Shown here: positions 54,491-63,717 of the stretch, one piece after another
Layout: each line of letters opens with the position of its first letter
How positions within the stretch are numbered: the first letter of the stretch is position 1
DNA from: Pseudofrankia sp. DC12
Lineage (GTDB): Bacteria; Actinomycetota; Actinomycetes; Frankiales; Frankiaceae
Assembly: GCF_000966285.1 (NCBI RefSeq)
Contig: NZ_KQ031391.1
Coordinates: forward strand, 5,084,430-5,148,429
Direction of reading: 5' to 3'
DNA: 64,000 nt
The notes under the pieces: generated by a model
Seen by the model: only the letters and a program-made list of their open reading frames with translations
Databases searched by the model: none
What the model was told of the DNA's origin: nothing
Translations under genes and position numbers: made by a program

Positions 54491-55288
54491 ATGAACAACC
54501 ACAGCACGGCCAGCCCCACCAGCCGCCGATGGGCCGCCGTCGCGGGCGCCCTCGGCGTCGGCACCGTCGTCCTTCTCACCGGCTGCTCCGGCTCGTCAGC
54601 TCCGGCGGGACCCGTGGCTGCCCCCGCGGCTACTCGCGCGACCACGCAGGCCGCGTGCGCCGCCCAGCTCGCCAGCGACTGGCTCAACATGCCCGGCCTG
54701 GACCCGGATGCCCCCGCCCCGAGCGCCACCGAGATCCAGGCCTGGGCCGCCTCGATCGAACCCCACCTCGCGGCCCTGCGCGCAGGTGTCCCCGCCAGCG
54801 TGACGGAAAGCGTCGACGTCCTCGACCGGACCGTGCAGGCCGCGAAGACAGGAAAGCCGGTCGCGGACTCGGGCGGCTCGCTGAGCACGGCGCTCACGGC
54901 CGTCGACGCCTGGGCGCACGACTCCTGCGGCTACACCACACTCGACGTGACCAACAGCGACGGCGGCGGCCTCGCCGGCGTCCCGACGTCACTTCCCGCC
55001 GGCCCGGTGGCTATGAAGTTCACCAACACCGGCGATCCGGCGAAGGCCGGGTTCGTCCTCCTGCTCGGCAAGATCCGCGACGGCCAGACCGCCACCGCCG
55101 CCGACGTGCAGTCCGGGAAGACGAACATCGAGGCCGTCGCCGACATCGTCGCGGTGGCTCAACCGGCCGGCCCCAACCCCGCCTACGGCATCGCCACGCT
55201 CAGCGCCGGCCGCTACATCGTCTCGGCGCCGGTCGGAGCGCCTCCGAACTTCAGCGCCATCCTCGCCACCGGCTTCGAGGCCCGCTAA
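54491..55288 (+). CDS. Secreted lipoprotein, cupredoxin-like C-terminal domain
   Basis: 265 residues. Signal peptide with lipobox L-L-T-G-C (Cys near 32), a Ser/Pro/Ala linker, a helical middle part with a Cys pair, and a C-terminal beta-rich portion whose beginning (L-P-A-G-P-V-A-M-K-F-T-N-T-G) resembles plastocyanin-like/cupredoxin domains. The copper ligands are not evident. AGGAGGAACCG gives a strong ribosome binding site for the ATG at 54491. Divergent from the NarL-type system. Confidence 0.7.
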   Translation: MNNHSTASPTSRRWAAVAGALGVGTVVLLTGCSGSSAPAGPVAAPAATRATTQAACAAQLASDWLNMPGLDPDAPAPSATEIQAWAASIEPHLAALRAGVPASVTESVDVLDRTVQAAKTGKPVADSGGSLSTALTAVDAWAHDSCGYTTLDVTNSDGGGLAGVPTSLPAGPVAMKFTNTGDPAKAGFVLLLGKIRDGQTATAADVQSGKTNIEAVADIVAVAQPAGPNPAYGIATLSAGRYIVSAPVGAPPNFSAILATGFEAR

Positions 55289-55562
55289 CCCCGGTCTCGC
55301 CGGCCAGCCGCTCAGGAGCAGCCCGACTCCAGCTGGCCTCGGGTATTCCACGTCAGTTCCGCCCCGGAACCGCCCCGTCTACCGCCCCGGTCCGGGCGCT
55401 CGCTCACCTTGGCGCGGGCCCGCCGTGATCCGTGCGGCGGAACGCGGCCCGACCGCACCCGCCCGGGGAGTTCCCCACCGCGCTGGTCCACGCTGCGCCC
55501 GAGCCGCACCCCCGCCCAGGCCGGCCGCCGTCCAGATCCCGAAACCATGAAGGAGCCCCATC

Positions 55563-56309
55563 GTGTCCGCCTCCACCATCCCCGCGTCCATCCGTTCGGG
55601 CCCCGCCACGCCGATCGGCTCACCCGTCAGCCGATGGCTCGCCGCCGCCTGCCTCCTCATCGTCGGAGCTGGCAGCGTCGCCGCGACAGCGCTGATGCCC
55701 GCGACCGGCGACACCGACGTCGCCGCTGTCAACACCTACGCGGCCCACCTCGGCCGGGTCGACGCCGGACTCGCCGTCGAGACGCTCCTCGTCCTGCTGG
55801 GCCCGGCGGTCGCGGTCGCGGCCCTGCTCGCGCAGCCGCGGTCGCCGAAGCTCGCCGCGGTGGCCGGCTGGCTCGGGATCCTCTGGGGCGCCGCGTGGAT
55901 CGCTCTCATCGGTGTCGACAACGCGGTCCGTGCCGCCGTCGGCACCGACCGCGCCGCGTCCGCGAAGCTGCTGGCGAAAATGACCGACTCGACGCAGTTC
56001 AAGATCTTCGTGGCCCTCGCGCTGCTCGGTGGCCTCGTGGCGATGGTGTGCCTCGGGATCGCGCTGTGGCGCTCCCGGGCGGTGCCCCGACCGGTGGCGG
56101 CCGCGATGATCGCCTACCAGCCGCTCAACATCATCGGCGGCGACTCCGACGTCCTGGGGATCATCGCGAGCGCCGTGCTGCTGGCCGGCTTCGTGGGCTG
56201 CGCCCTCGCTGTGCTGCACCGCGGACTCCCCGGCCTGAGCCCCGCCCGGCCCGCTGACCCACGATCAGCGATGGCCACCCTCGCGACCCACCAGTCGCCA
56301 GCCGGCTGA
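55563..56309 (+). CDS. Four-to-six-helix membrane protein, function unknown
   Basis: 248 residues with hydrophobic segments at about 25-45, 72-92, 98-118, 140-163 and 190-212. I recognise no catalytic motif. GGAGCCCC lies just before the GTG at 55563. It follows the lipoprotein gene by 275 bases and may be transcribed with it. Confidence 0.65.
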   Translation: MSASTIPASIRSGPATPIGSPVSRWLAAACLLIVGAGSVAATALMPATGDTDVAAVNTYAAHLGRVDAGLAVETLLVLLGPAVAVAALLAQPRSPKLAAVAGWLGILWGAAWIALIGVDNAVRAAVGTDRAASAKLLAKMTDSTQFKIFVALALLGGLVAMVCLGIALWRSRAVPRPVAAAMIAYQPLNIIGGDSDVLGIIASAVLLAGFVGCALAVLHRGLPGLSPARPADPRSAMATLATHQSPAG

Positions 56310-56995
56310 CCGAAGCAACCACCGGCTCCCGGGCGACGCCCACCCCGAAAGTCTCCACCGAACCGGCGTTGTCCGGGCGGGCGGTGCCACCGCCCCGCCC
56401 GGACAGCGCTTCTGGGGGCAGACCTCAGCCAGATGGGGCGCGACCCAGCGTGATCGCCTGGGACACCGGCCCCCTCACCGCCGCCGACCTCGACGACCAG
56501 GCCGCCGGGTCACCGTCATCCAGCAGCGACCGCGCGGCAGGCTGACGCAGCCGGACCATCAATCGCGCGCTACTACCCACCGTTGACCTCGCGTATCCGA
56601 GGTGCTGCACTACTCACGCGGAGTACCACAGGGGGGTTGATGCGACGCGGGTTGGGCAGCGGCCGTAGTCCACGAGGGGTAACGACTCATCTCAGGTGTC
56701 AAAGGCTGCAGGCAGCTCTCTGGCTTCTCATCGTTCTGAGCCCGCAGCTGTCGACCAATCAACTCCCCGGGCGCGGCCCGGGCCGCCTGCTCCTCTGCCG
56801 CACCTGCGGCTTCCTGCGGCGGAAGAGCAGCGGAACAGTTCCTTGCCCGGTCGATAGTGACCATCCTCCGATGATGAGGCCACGGCCCGGTGAATCCGTG
56901 CAAATCCGATGCCGGGAGGGAGACGACAGGCATCACAGCCGCAGGGCCGTCCTGACAGCCACACAAATCCTCGGCACCGACCTCATTGAAATTCA
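56310..56995. other. About 690 bp without a gene
   Basis: Scattered open frames without motifs or good start signals. The composition becomes less GC-rich from about 56850 onwards, together with the broken membrane gene that follows, which suggests acquired DNA. Confidence 0.45.
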
Positions 56996-57382
56996 GTGCC
57001 CAATTCATCCCGGGGGATCCATTTGACCATTCCAGCGGAGACCTTCGGTGTTTCCGAAAATGGCCCATCCCGTCGCCTACAGCTCGTAAATATCCTGCCA
57101 GCGACCGCGTTCACCATGCTGATAGCGGCTCTCATCGTGGCAGGCGCACCACAACACAGCCCTTCGGTAAGCCGCCTCAAAAGCACAATCGACGCCGTTG
57201 GCGCCGGTGGCGTCGTCGCGATCACTATTGCAGTCGCCGCCCTTTCTGTAGCCTTTCAGCCCTTCGAGCTCGCACTAATACGAGCACTTGAGGGCTACTG
57301 GCCACATCTCCCGGTACTCGATCGGCTGGCAGCCAGGGCTGCGGCGAGATCGCTCTCGGCAGCGCATGACTACTCAAGGTAG
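56996..57382 (+). pseudogene. Membrane protein, N-terminal part of a split gene
   Basis: About 120 codons with two hydrophobic helices (A-F-T-M-L-I-A-A-L-I-V-A-G-A-P and V-V-A-I-T-I-A-V-A-A-L-S-V-A) followed by F-Q-P-F-E-L-A-L-I-R-A-L-E-G-Y-W. I recognise the pattern of a larger actinobacterial membrane protein whose second half continues in another frame at 57541. The stop at 57382 and ~140 bases of unrelated sequence separate the two. GTG start; GGGGGATCC upstream is only a fair ribosome binding site. Confidence 0.55.
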
Positions 57383-57516
57383 TCGGATTCGGCCGGCACG
57401 GATAGACCGGCAGCGACGTGAACCGCCTGTGGTTGCTGGGTTTCCTGATCAACTCTAAGCACTTCTCCAGGCCCGACCAGACTGGAAGTGTAGTTTGATC
57501 ATTCCGGACTGTTATC

Positions 57517-58188
57517 TTGCCGCGGCCCTGGCTGGCAGCTGATGCCACCTGGCTCCAACGACGAAGGCTTCGTGGTCTTCAGCATACAGAACAGATCCAA
57601 AACAACGGCACAGCACATCAGCCGGCCGCTGCCCGGGCGATCGAAGCGGCCGAGGCGGCTCTCACTAAATTTCCGGCCGACGAGAACCGGCTCCTGCCAA
57701 CGGCGTTGGGTAATTCTCTGCGGGCGATGGAAAGCCAGGCAGGAAGTGCGTACGGAATGGAGGCAATACAAGCGTTTCCCAGGCTTTACTACGCACTGCC
57801 GGCCCACGCCGTGGAAGTTCTGCTCGAGATGCGGAACCAACTCGACGCTTCGGTGCGTTTCTGCGTACTCTCACTAGGCACAGCCTTGGCAAGCAGCATC
57901 CTTCTTGCGCCTCATTCGTGGTGGCTCCTCCTGCCCGCAGCACTACTACTGTTCTCGTACCTCGCCTATCGCGCGTGCCTAATAGCGGCGGCCAACTATG
58001 GAATCTCAGTCATCGCCGCGTTCGACGTATATCACTTGCGACTCTTTGACGAGATGGGGATCAGACGACCTGCCAACACGAATCAGGCACGCGACCTTCA
58101 CATGCTAATCAACGATCTGGGCTCCCCCGGGCTGGGAGGGCGGAATCAAGCGGTCATGGCGACACATGACTTTCCAGCAGCTCGGTAA
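57517..58188 (+). pseudogene. Membrane protein, C-terminal part of a split gene, its end overwritten by IS30
   Basis: Contains R-L-L-P-T-A-L-G-N-S-L-R-A-M-E, P-R-L-Y-Y-A-L-P and two hydrophobic helices (about 120-160), continuing the preceding fragment in a different frame. The last ~16 codons are the left end of the IS30 element. If the IS and one copy of its GAG target duplication are removed, the frame continues in phase for about 20 codons and ends at a TGA near 59286. Confidence 0.6.
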
Positions 58189-59222
58189 AGACCTCGAGCG
58201 GCGTCGCCCATTTGAGCGTCTGCCGTGGCCGCCCATTCAGCTGCGTGGCCACCATATCAAGTTCTTCCTGCGTGTGCAAGGACAGGTCGGTGCCCTTCGG
58301 GAAGTACTGGCGCAGCAACCCGTTGGTGTTCTCGTTCGAGCCGCGCTGCCACGGTGAGTGCGGGTCGCAGAAATACACGGGAATACCGGTGCGGACGGTG
58401 AAATCGGCGTGCCGGGCCATCTCCTTTCCCTGGTCCCAGGTCACCGAGTTCCGCATGAACTCGGGCAGGGTCTCCATCTTCTTGCCCAGCAGGTAGGCGA
58501 CCTTGTCGGCGTTACGGTCGTACGGTATTCGCACCAACATCACGAGCCGGGTCGTGCGCTCGACCAGCGTGGCGATCTGCGACTTGTTGCCCTTCCCGAT
58601 GATCAGGTCGCCCTCCCAGAAACCGGGGACGGCGCGGTCCTCGGCCTCCTTCGGCCGCTCGCTGATGTTGACCATGCCGACGATCCCGCCCCTGGTCAGG
58701 GTGCTGCGCGACCGGTTGACCCGCCTGGCCCGGCCCTTACGCAGCGCGATCTTCAGTTCCGTCCGCAGCTCGCCGCGCGCCTGGAGGTAGAGGCACTCGT
58801 AGATTGTTTCGTGGCTCACGCGCATGCTCTCGTCGTCGGGAAAGTCCGTGCGCAGTCTCTCGCTGATCTGCTTCGGCGACCACTTCTCGACCAGGCCGGT
58901 GTTCACCGCGTCGTGCAGCTCCTTCGACGCGACGAGTTTCCGTTCCTTCGGGCGGGCGCACATCAGATCACACCGTGCCTGCGCATCCACCGCCCGATAC
59001 GCCGCGGCACCGCCGTTACGCTCGATCTCCCGGGAGATCCCCGAATGATGACGACCGAGCACAGCGGCGATATACCGAGCCGAACGCTCCTGACTCAACT
59101 CCCGCGAGATGACCTCGCGGTCCTCCACCGTCAACCGCTCCCGTACGCCCATCCACCATCCAGCCCCTCGACACCATCGCGATCATCCTATCGGGGCGTC
59201 GCTACGACCGTTTGATGCCGCC
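58139..59222. mobile_element. IS30-family insertion sequence
   Basis: About 1084 bp. The terminal inverted repeats are 58141-58165 and 59196-59220, matching at 20 of 25 positions after reverse complementing and extending two more bases outwards. A GAG triplet flanks both ends (58136-58138 and 59223-59225), compatible with the 2-4-bp target duplications of this family. One full-length transposase gene lies inside on the minus strand. The element is probably intact. Confidence 0.8.
58154..59152 (-). CDS. IS30-family transposase
   Basis: 332 residues, full length. An N-terminal helix-turn-helix (L-T-V-E-D-R-E-V-I-S-R-E-L; H-H-S-G-I-S-R-E-I-E-R-N-G-G) is followed by the integrase-type DDE core: W-E-G-D-L-I-I-G, T-W-D-Q-G-K-E-M-A-R-H, and S-P-W-Q-R-G-S-N-E-N-T-N-G-L-L-R-Q-Y. 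The stop codon lies inside the left terminal repeat. Likely active. Confidence 0.92.
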   Translation of the reverse strand: MGVRERLTVEDREVISRELSQERSARYIAAVLGRHHSGISREIERNGGAAAYRAVDAQARCDLMCARPKERKLVASKELHDAVNTGLVEKWSPKQISERLRTDFPDDESMRVSHETIYECLYLQARGELRTELKIALRKGRARRVNRSRSTLTRGGIVGMVNISERPKEAEDRAVPGFWEGDLIIGKGNKSQIATLVERTTRLVMLVRIPYDRNADKVAYLLGKKMETLPEFMRNSVTWDQGKEMARHADFTVRTGIPVYFCDPHSPWQRGSNENTNGLLRQYFPKGTDLSLHTQEELDMVATQLNGRPRQTLKWATPLEVFTELLESHVSP

Positions 59223-59316
59223 GAGTATCAGTCGAATATACGGTCCAGCCATCGACAGTCACCGGGGGTGGCGCATCCGGCGGCTGAACTGTATGTTCAC
59301 GGAGCCGTCCTTATCT

Positions 59317-61029
59317 CTCGAGTTTCGCACTTTTCATGATCGGTTTTGTGGGTCGTCAAGGAGGTTGATGATTTGACTGGTTCAGTGTGGGCATGTTCGC
59401 CGGCTGTTTCCGCGCGTGGCTTCACGCGGAGTGTTGATGAGGGGAAGGTCCAGCTCACGGGGCTGGTGGCGGGAGCATCGGCGTTTCCACACCAACACTC
59501 CGAAGAGTGGGTCGCCGATGCTCCCGCACGTCACGATACCGCCGTCGTTCGCCGTCCTGCTGGAGTACTTCCGGCCGTGTTTCACCGCGCCGAGCTTCGC
59601 CGCGTTCCGGATGCTGGCGACCGGGCTGGTCGCCGCGCCCGGGCGGCGCACCGTCGTCGGGATGCTCGTCGGCGCCGGCCGCCATCGGGACACCCCGCAC
59701 CACCGGGCCCACTACTTCTTCGCGAAGGCCGCCTGGACGCTCGACGAGGTCGGCGACACGCTGGCCCGTCTCGTCGTCGGTCTGCTCACCGGCCCCGGGC
59801 CGATAACCGTCGTCGTCGATGACACCCTTTTCCACCGCGCCGGGCGGAAGGTCTTCGCCGCGGGCTGGTTCCACGACGGCGCCGCGAAGGGCGAGACGCC
59901 GGTCGGCTTCGGCAACAACTGGGTCATCGTCGGTGTCGTCCTGCGCGGCACGGTCTTCGCGCGGCCGATCTGCCTGCCGGTCTACGCGTGCCTGGTTGTC
60001 AAGGGCACCATGTCCGGCTCCCGGCTGTGGCTCGCCGCCCGCGCCGCGGCCCGGCTCGCCCGCCTGTTCCCGGACCGCCAGGTCCACGTCGTGGCGGACT
60101 CCGCCTACGCCGGCGGCGAGCTGAAGTCCCTGCCACGCAACGTGACCTGGACGACTCGACCGCGTGCCGACGCCGCCCTGTTCGCGCCGGCCCCGCCGCG
60201 CACCGGCCGCCGAGGCCGCCCCCGCGTCAAGGGCGACCGGCTCGCCACGATCACCCAGCTCGCCGCCACCGCCGACTTCCGCCCGACCACCGTCACCCGC
60301 TACGGCCGCGTCCACACCGTCGACGTCGCGGTGACCGTCTGCCTGTGGTACTCGGTGTTCGGCCCCCGCCTCGTCCAGCTCGTGCTCGTCCGCGAACCCG
60401 GCCGCCCGCTGCTCGCCCTGATCAGCACGGACCTGTTCAGCCGCCCCGCCACGATCGCCGAGCGGTACGCCGCCCGCTGGGCGGTCGAGGTCGCGATCGC
60501 CGACGCCAAGCAGCTCTTCGGCGTCGGACAGACCCACACCCGCACCGCGCAGGCCGTGCGGCACGCGGTCCCGTTCGCCCTGCTCGCCCAGACCCTCACC
60601 CTGACCTGGTACCTCACCGCCGGCCACCACGACTCCGACGTCGCCGACGCCACCGCCCGCGCACCCTGGTACACGACCAAGACGACCGTCTCGACCGCCG
60701 ACGCCCTCGGCAAGCTACGCCGCGTCCTGATCACCGCGCGTTTTCGCCCAGCTGACCCCGTCACGCCCACCGCCGCGGAAATCCACACCCTCCACCTGGC
60801 CTGGGACACCACCGAGCACGGCCTCGCGGCCTGAACCCGCCCCACCAGCCACCCAGACCGGCCCCTGACCGGCCCACAGCCCCCGGAACAGCCCAAAACA
60901 GGCACCGACCCGAGGCGACAAACCACCCCAAACACCCGCACCACACAAACAGCTCACCACGATCGAACAGAAACCTCATCACGCGAAGACAAACCAACAT
61001 TCCCGATCAAGAAGAACGCGAAAGTCGAG
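59317..61029. mobile_element. IS701/IS4-type insertion sequence with 6-bp target duplication
   Basis: About 1713 bp. The ends begin CTCGAGTTTCGC (left) and CTCGACTTTCGC (right, reverse complement), and the similarity extends about 37 bases inwards with about 27 matches. TTATCT occurs directly outside both ends (59311-59316 and 61030-61035), a clear target-site duplication. It carries one transposase gene on the plus strand. It lies only 95 bases from the IS30 element. Confidence 0.85.
59518..60834 (+). CDS. IS701/IS4-type DDE transposase
   Basis: 438 residues from the ATG at 59518 (the frame is open to 59416). The catalytic triad is recognisable: V-V-V-D-D-T, V-V-A-D-S-A-Y-A-G-G, and the Glu helix Y-A-A-R-W-A-V-E-V-A-I-A-D-A-K-Q. 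The R-W-x-V-E/I signature and length fit the IS701/IS4 supergroup; the exact family is uncertain. The frame is complete. Confidence 0.85.
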   Translation: MLPHVTIPPSFAVLLEYFRPCFTAPSFAAFRMLATGLVAAPGRRTVVGMLVGAGRHRDTPHHRAHYFFAKAAWTLDEVGDTLARLVVGLLTGPGPITVVVDDTLFHRAGRKVFAAGWFHDGAAKGETPVGFGNNWVIVGVVLRGTVFARPICLPVYACLVVKGTMSGSRLWLAARAAARLARLFPDRQVHVVADSAYAGGELKSLPRNVTWTTRPRADAALFAPAPPRTGRRGRPRVKGDRLATITQLAATADFRPTTVTRYGRVHTVDVAVTVCLWYSVFGPRLVQLVLVREPGRPLLALISTDLFSRPATIAERYAARWAVEVAIADAKQLFGVGQTHTRTAQAVRHAVPFALLAQTLTLTWYLTAGHHDSDVADATARAPWYTTKTTVSTADALGKLRRVLITARFRPADPVTPTAAEIHTLHLAWDTTEHGLAA

Positions 61030-61768
61030 TTATCTCAACTCCACCCAGAATTACGAGGGCCGCAATTTCGAGCCGTCCGGTCAGCCGTTCTTCCTGTACC
61101 TCCGGAACCCGGTTGCGACACCGTCCAGCCCAGTCGCGCTGATCGAGCACGACCGACCAGGTCGCCGGAACGATGATGTCAACTCCCCCGAGAACTGCCG
61201 TCAGTTCAAGCCGCGCCCCGTGGCCCGGCAAAGACCGCGTCCAGGGCTCGCTTTGCCTCCGGACCGGGACAGCCTGTCGCAGATCCAGCACGAGGCCACC
61301 AGCCGCGACATAGATTGTCGCTTGGACAAGACCGGTCGCACCACTTACGACATACCGAGAGTCCGCGACGCAGACCTCGCGGGGCCAATTGGCTCGGTCA
61401 CCACTGGCCGGCGCATGTGCGCGTGGGGTGACCAGAAACCAACCTACGGGGAGTAGAGCGAGCGGAAGTCCCGCCCGCGACCAGGTGTCCTGGAACGGAT
61501 TGGCGGTGATCAGGAGCAGCGCTACCCCGGCGACGACAAGCACCAAAGGGCCGCGGAGCGACTGCCTCGCGTCGACCAGCCTCAGGAGCCCGGCGAGGCC
61601 GAGGACTACGATCGCCAGCGGCCACCATTGGCGGATGATTGCGTCGAGATTGTCAGCGAGGGCTGGCTCGGCAGCGAACACCCGGATGAGCTGAAAGCTG
61701 CTCCAGCTCAGAATCGCCACACCAACAAGGATCCGGGCGCGCACGACACCCCCCGTTCTGCAGGTCAT
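61007..61768 (-). CDS. LiaF-like membrane protein, last residues altered by an IS insertion
   Basis: 253 residues. N-terminal helices (about 11-28, 44-62, 70-105) and a C-terminal beta domain with L-G-G-V-D-I-I-V-P and V-I-L-G-G-V-E-I, typical of LiaF/DUF1707-type cell-wall-stress proteins that restrain a two-component system. The final seven residues after V-E-I come from the IS701-type element. Without the IS (and one TTATCT copy) the gene would end V-E-I-R-T-A-P and stop at 59297. The protein is thus nearly intact. A GTG at 61744 is an alternative start. Confidence 0.7.
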   Translation of the reverse strand: MTCRTGGVVRARILVGVAILSWSSFQLIRVFAAEPALADNLDAIIRQWWPLAIVVLGLAGLLRLVDARQSLRGPLVLVVAGVALLLITANPFQDTWSRAGLPLALLPVGWFLVTPRAHAPASGDRANWPREVCVADSRYVVSGATGLVQATIYVAAGGLVLDLRQAVPVRRQSEPWTRSLPGHGARLELTAVLGGVDIIVPATWSVVLDQRDWAGRCRNRVPEVQEERLTGRLEIAALVILGGVEITRLSRSS

Positions 61769-62181
61769 CCACCCGCCCGCGCCTGGCCCTCGCCCTGCCC
61801 GCTCCGGGTTGGCGGCGTCGACCGGTCCAGCCGCGTCGCCACCTCACCTGCAACGGATCATTCAACCAGCCATCTCCTCGGGCCTGCGATCGACCCCGCA
61901 AGTCCGCAGGCGGGTCGCTGTTCGCGTTCGAGCGTGGTCGCATCGCTGATGCTGTGGGGGTGCCAGGAGCCGGCCTGAGCCCGTGATCGGCCCCGCTCCT
62001 GACCCGAAATCCGGCGCAACGTGAGGCAGGCTCGCGCCCCACCGGCGGCGACCACGCTGGAGCGGCTGCCCCGCGGCGGGGACCTGGCCGAGGGCGCGAT
62101 CGGCACCCCGGCCTACAGGGGCGGTGTCGGACGAGGTCCGGTCGCTCCGAGATCGAGGCCAGGCACGCGTAGTCTGCATCT
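61769..62181. other. Intergenic region, no gene seen
   Basis: About 410 bases between divergent genes. Open frames on both strands lack motifs. It must hold the promoters of the LiaF-like and CapA-like genes, but I cannot pick out convincing -35/-10 pairs. Confidence 0.4.
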
Positions 62182-63414
62182 ATGGGTAATCAGTCGATTG
62201 CGGAAAGTACGGTGACGGTCTGCCTCTGCGGGGACGTGATGCTCGGGCGCGGCGTGGACCAGATCCTGGCGCACCCCGGCGACCCGCGTCTCGAGGAGGA
62301 TCAGGTCCGCGATGCGCGCGACTACGTGACGTCGACCGAGCACGCCCACGGCCCGATCCCCCAGCCGGTCGACGACCGCTGGCCGTGGGGAGACGCGCTG
62401 GCGTCACTGGTCGAGGCGGACGGCCCGCGCGTGGTGAATCTGGAGACGGCCGTCACCAGCGGCGGCGAGTTCGCTCCGGACAAGGCGGTCCACTACCGGA
62501 TGAGCCCGCAGAACATCGGATGTCTGACCGCCGCCCGCCTGGACGTGTGCGCGCTCGCCAACAACCACGTCCTCGACTTCGGCCGCCGAGGGCTCATCGA
62601 TACCAGGGACGCGCTCACCGCCGCGGGGATAGCGGCACCTGGCGCCGGGCGGGACGCCGATGAGGCCTGGCGGCCGGCGGTGGTCCCCGTCGTCCCGAAC
62701 GAGGACGGTGACGCCGCCGTCAGTGACGGCCTCGGCGCGAAGCGGGGCAGCGCGCCCGTCCCGCGCGAGGCCAGTCAGCGGGCTGGTCCCAAGGCCCGGC
62801 GGGTGCTCGTGCTGGCGTGCGCCGCCGCGACGAGCGGTGTACCGCCGGGCTGGGCGGCGACGGCGGCGCGGGCCGGCGTCGCGCTGCTTCCGCCACCCTG
62901 GCGCGTTGACGTCGACCGGACCGTCGACGAGGTCCTCGGCCGGATCGCGCCGGCGCACCGGCCGGGAGATATCGTGATCGTCTCGATCCACTGGGGCTCG
63001 AACTGGGGCTATGGCATCGACGACGACCAGGTCCGTCTCGCGCACGGTCTGGTCGACGGTGGTGTCGACGTCGTGCACGGCCATTCGTCGCACCATCCGC
63101 GCCCGGTGGAGATCTACCAGGACCGGCTCGTGCTCTATGGCTGCGGCGACTTCGTCGACGACTACGAGGGGATCACCGGTTACGAGCGGTTCCGCGACGA
63201 CCTGCGCCTGCTGTTCGTCGTCCGCGTGGACGCCGGTACCGGCGCGCTCGTCGACGCCCGGCTGATGCCGCTGCGCGCTCGTCGGCTCCGGCTCGAACAT
63301 GCCGACGCCGAGGATGCGACCTGGCTCGCCGACACCCTCGACCGCATCAGCCGTCCCTATGGCGCCTGCTTCGACCTCGACTCCACCGGTCGCCTCGCCC
63401 TGCATCCGACCTGA
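62182..63414 (+). CDS. CapA-family protein (poly-gamma-glutamate synthesis type, metallophosphatase fold)
   Basis: 410 residues with the family motifs: G-D-V-M-L-G-R-G, N-L-E-T-A-V-T, A-N-N-H-V-L-D-F-G, I-H-W-G-S-N-W-G and V-H-G-H-S-S-H-H. No signal peptide. CapA proteins belong to the calcineurin-like fold and are known from capsule assembly, but lone cytoplasmic versions such as this occur widely with unknown role. It contains an insertion of ~45 residues in the middle (around 165-215). Confidence 0.82.
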   Translation: MGNQSIAESTVTVCLCGDVMLGRGVDQILAHPGDPRLEEDQVRDARDYVTSTEHAHGPIPQPVDDRWPWGDALASLVEADGPRVVNLETAVTSGGEFAPDKAVHYRMSPQNIGCLTAARLDVCALANNHVLDFGRRGLIDTRDALTAAGIAAPGAGRDADEAWRPAVVPVVPNEDGDAAVSDGLGAKRGSAPVPREASQRAGPKARRVLVLACAAATSGVPPGWAATAARAGVALLPPPWRVDVDRTVDEVLGRIAPAHRPGDIVIVSIHWGSNWGYGIDDDQVRLAHGLVDGGVDVVHGHSSHHPRPVEIYQDRLVLYGCGDFVDDYEGITGYERFRDDLRLLFVVRVDAGTGALVDARLMPLRARRLRLEHADAEDATWLADTLDRISRPYGACFDLDSTGRLALHPT

Positions 63415-63660
63415 CCTCCGCTGCGGGATCGGGCCAGCGTGTCGAACAGCCATCCGCGCGGCGGCGATCCGTCGCTGTCGCGGACGCCCGCGCCACAGAT
63501 GGTGGTGAGGAGTGCGCCACGGGCCGACCAGATGGCGGGTGCCAGCACGATCGGCAGGACGAGGATCGCGACGATCAGCAGCCAGCACGCGACCAGCGGC
63601 GCGGACCCGAGCCGGGAGGCCGCGAGTCGCAGGCCGGCCAGCTCCGGCGCCTCGCTGTTC
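63412..63660 (-). other. Possible membrane-protein remnant
   Basis: A minus-strand frame without a usable start shows one strong hydrophobic helix (C-W-L-L-I-V-A-I-L-V-L-P-I-V-L-A-P) and a following P-R-G-W-L-F segment. It opens after a TGA near 63690 and has no ribosome binding site. It may be the decayed start of a membrane gene or chance. Confidence 0.25.
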
Positions 63661-63681
63661 GCCCATCGGCCTGGGTGGAGC

Positions 63682-63700
63682 TTAGGTAAACCTCAGCTCC
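63682..63700 (+). promoter_or_regulatory. DtxR/IdeR-like iron box
   Basis: TTAGGTAAACCTCAGCTCC matches the IdeR consensus TWAGGTWAGSCTWACCTWA at 14 of 19 positions. It is also the centre of a 20-bp inverted repeat (AGCT-T-AGGT-AA-ACCT-C-AGCT, 63679-63698). It lies ~20 bases before the GTG start of the last gene, so that gene may be iron-regulated. Confidence 0.45.
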
Positions 63701-63717
63701 AGAGGCAAGGAGAAGGC

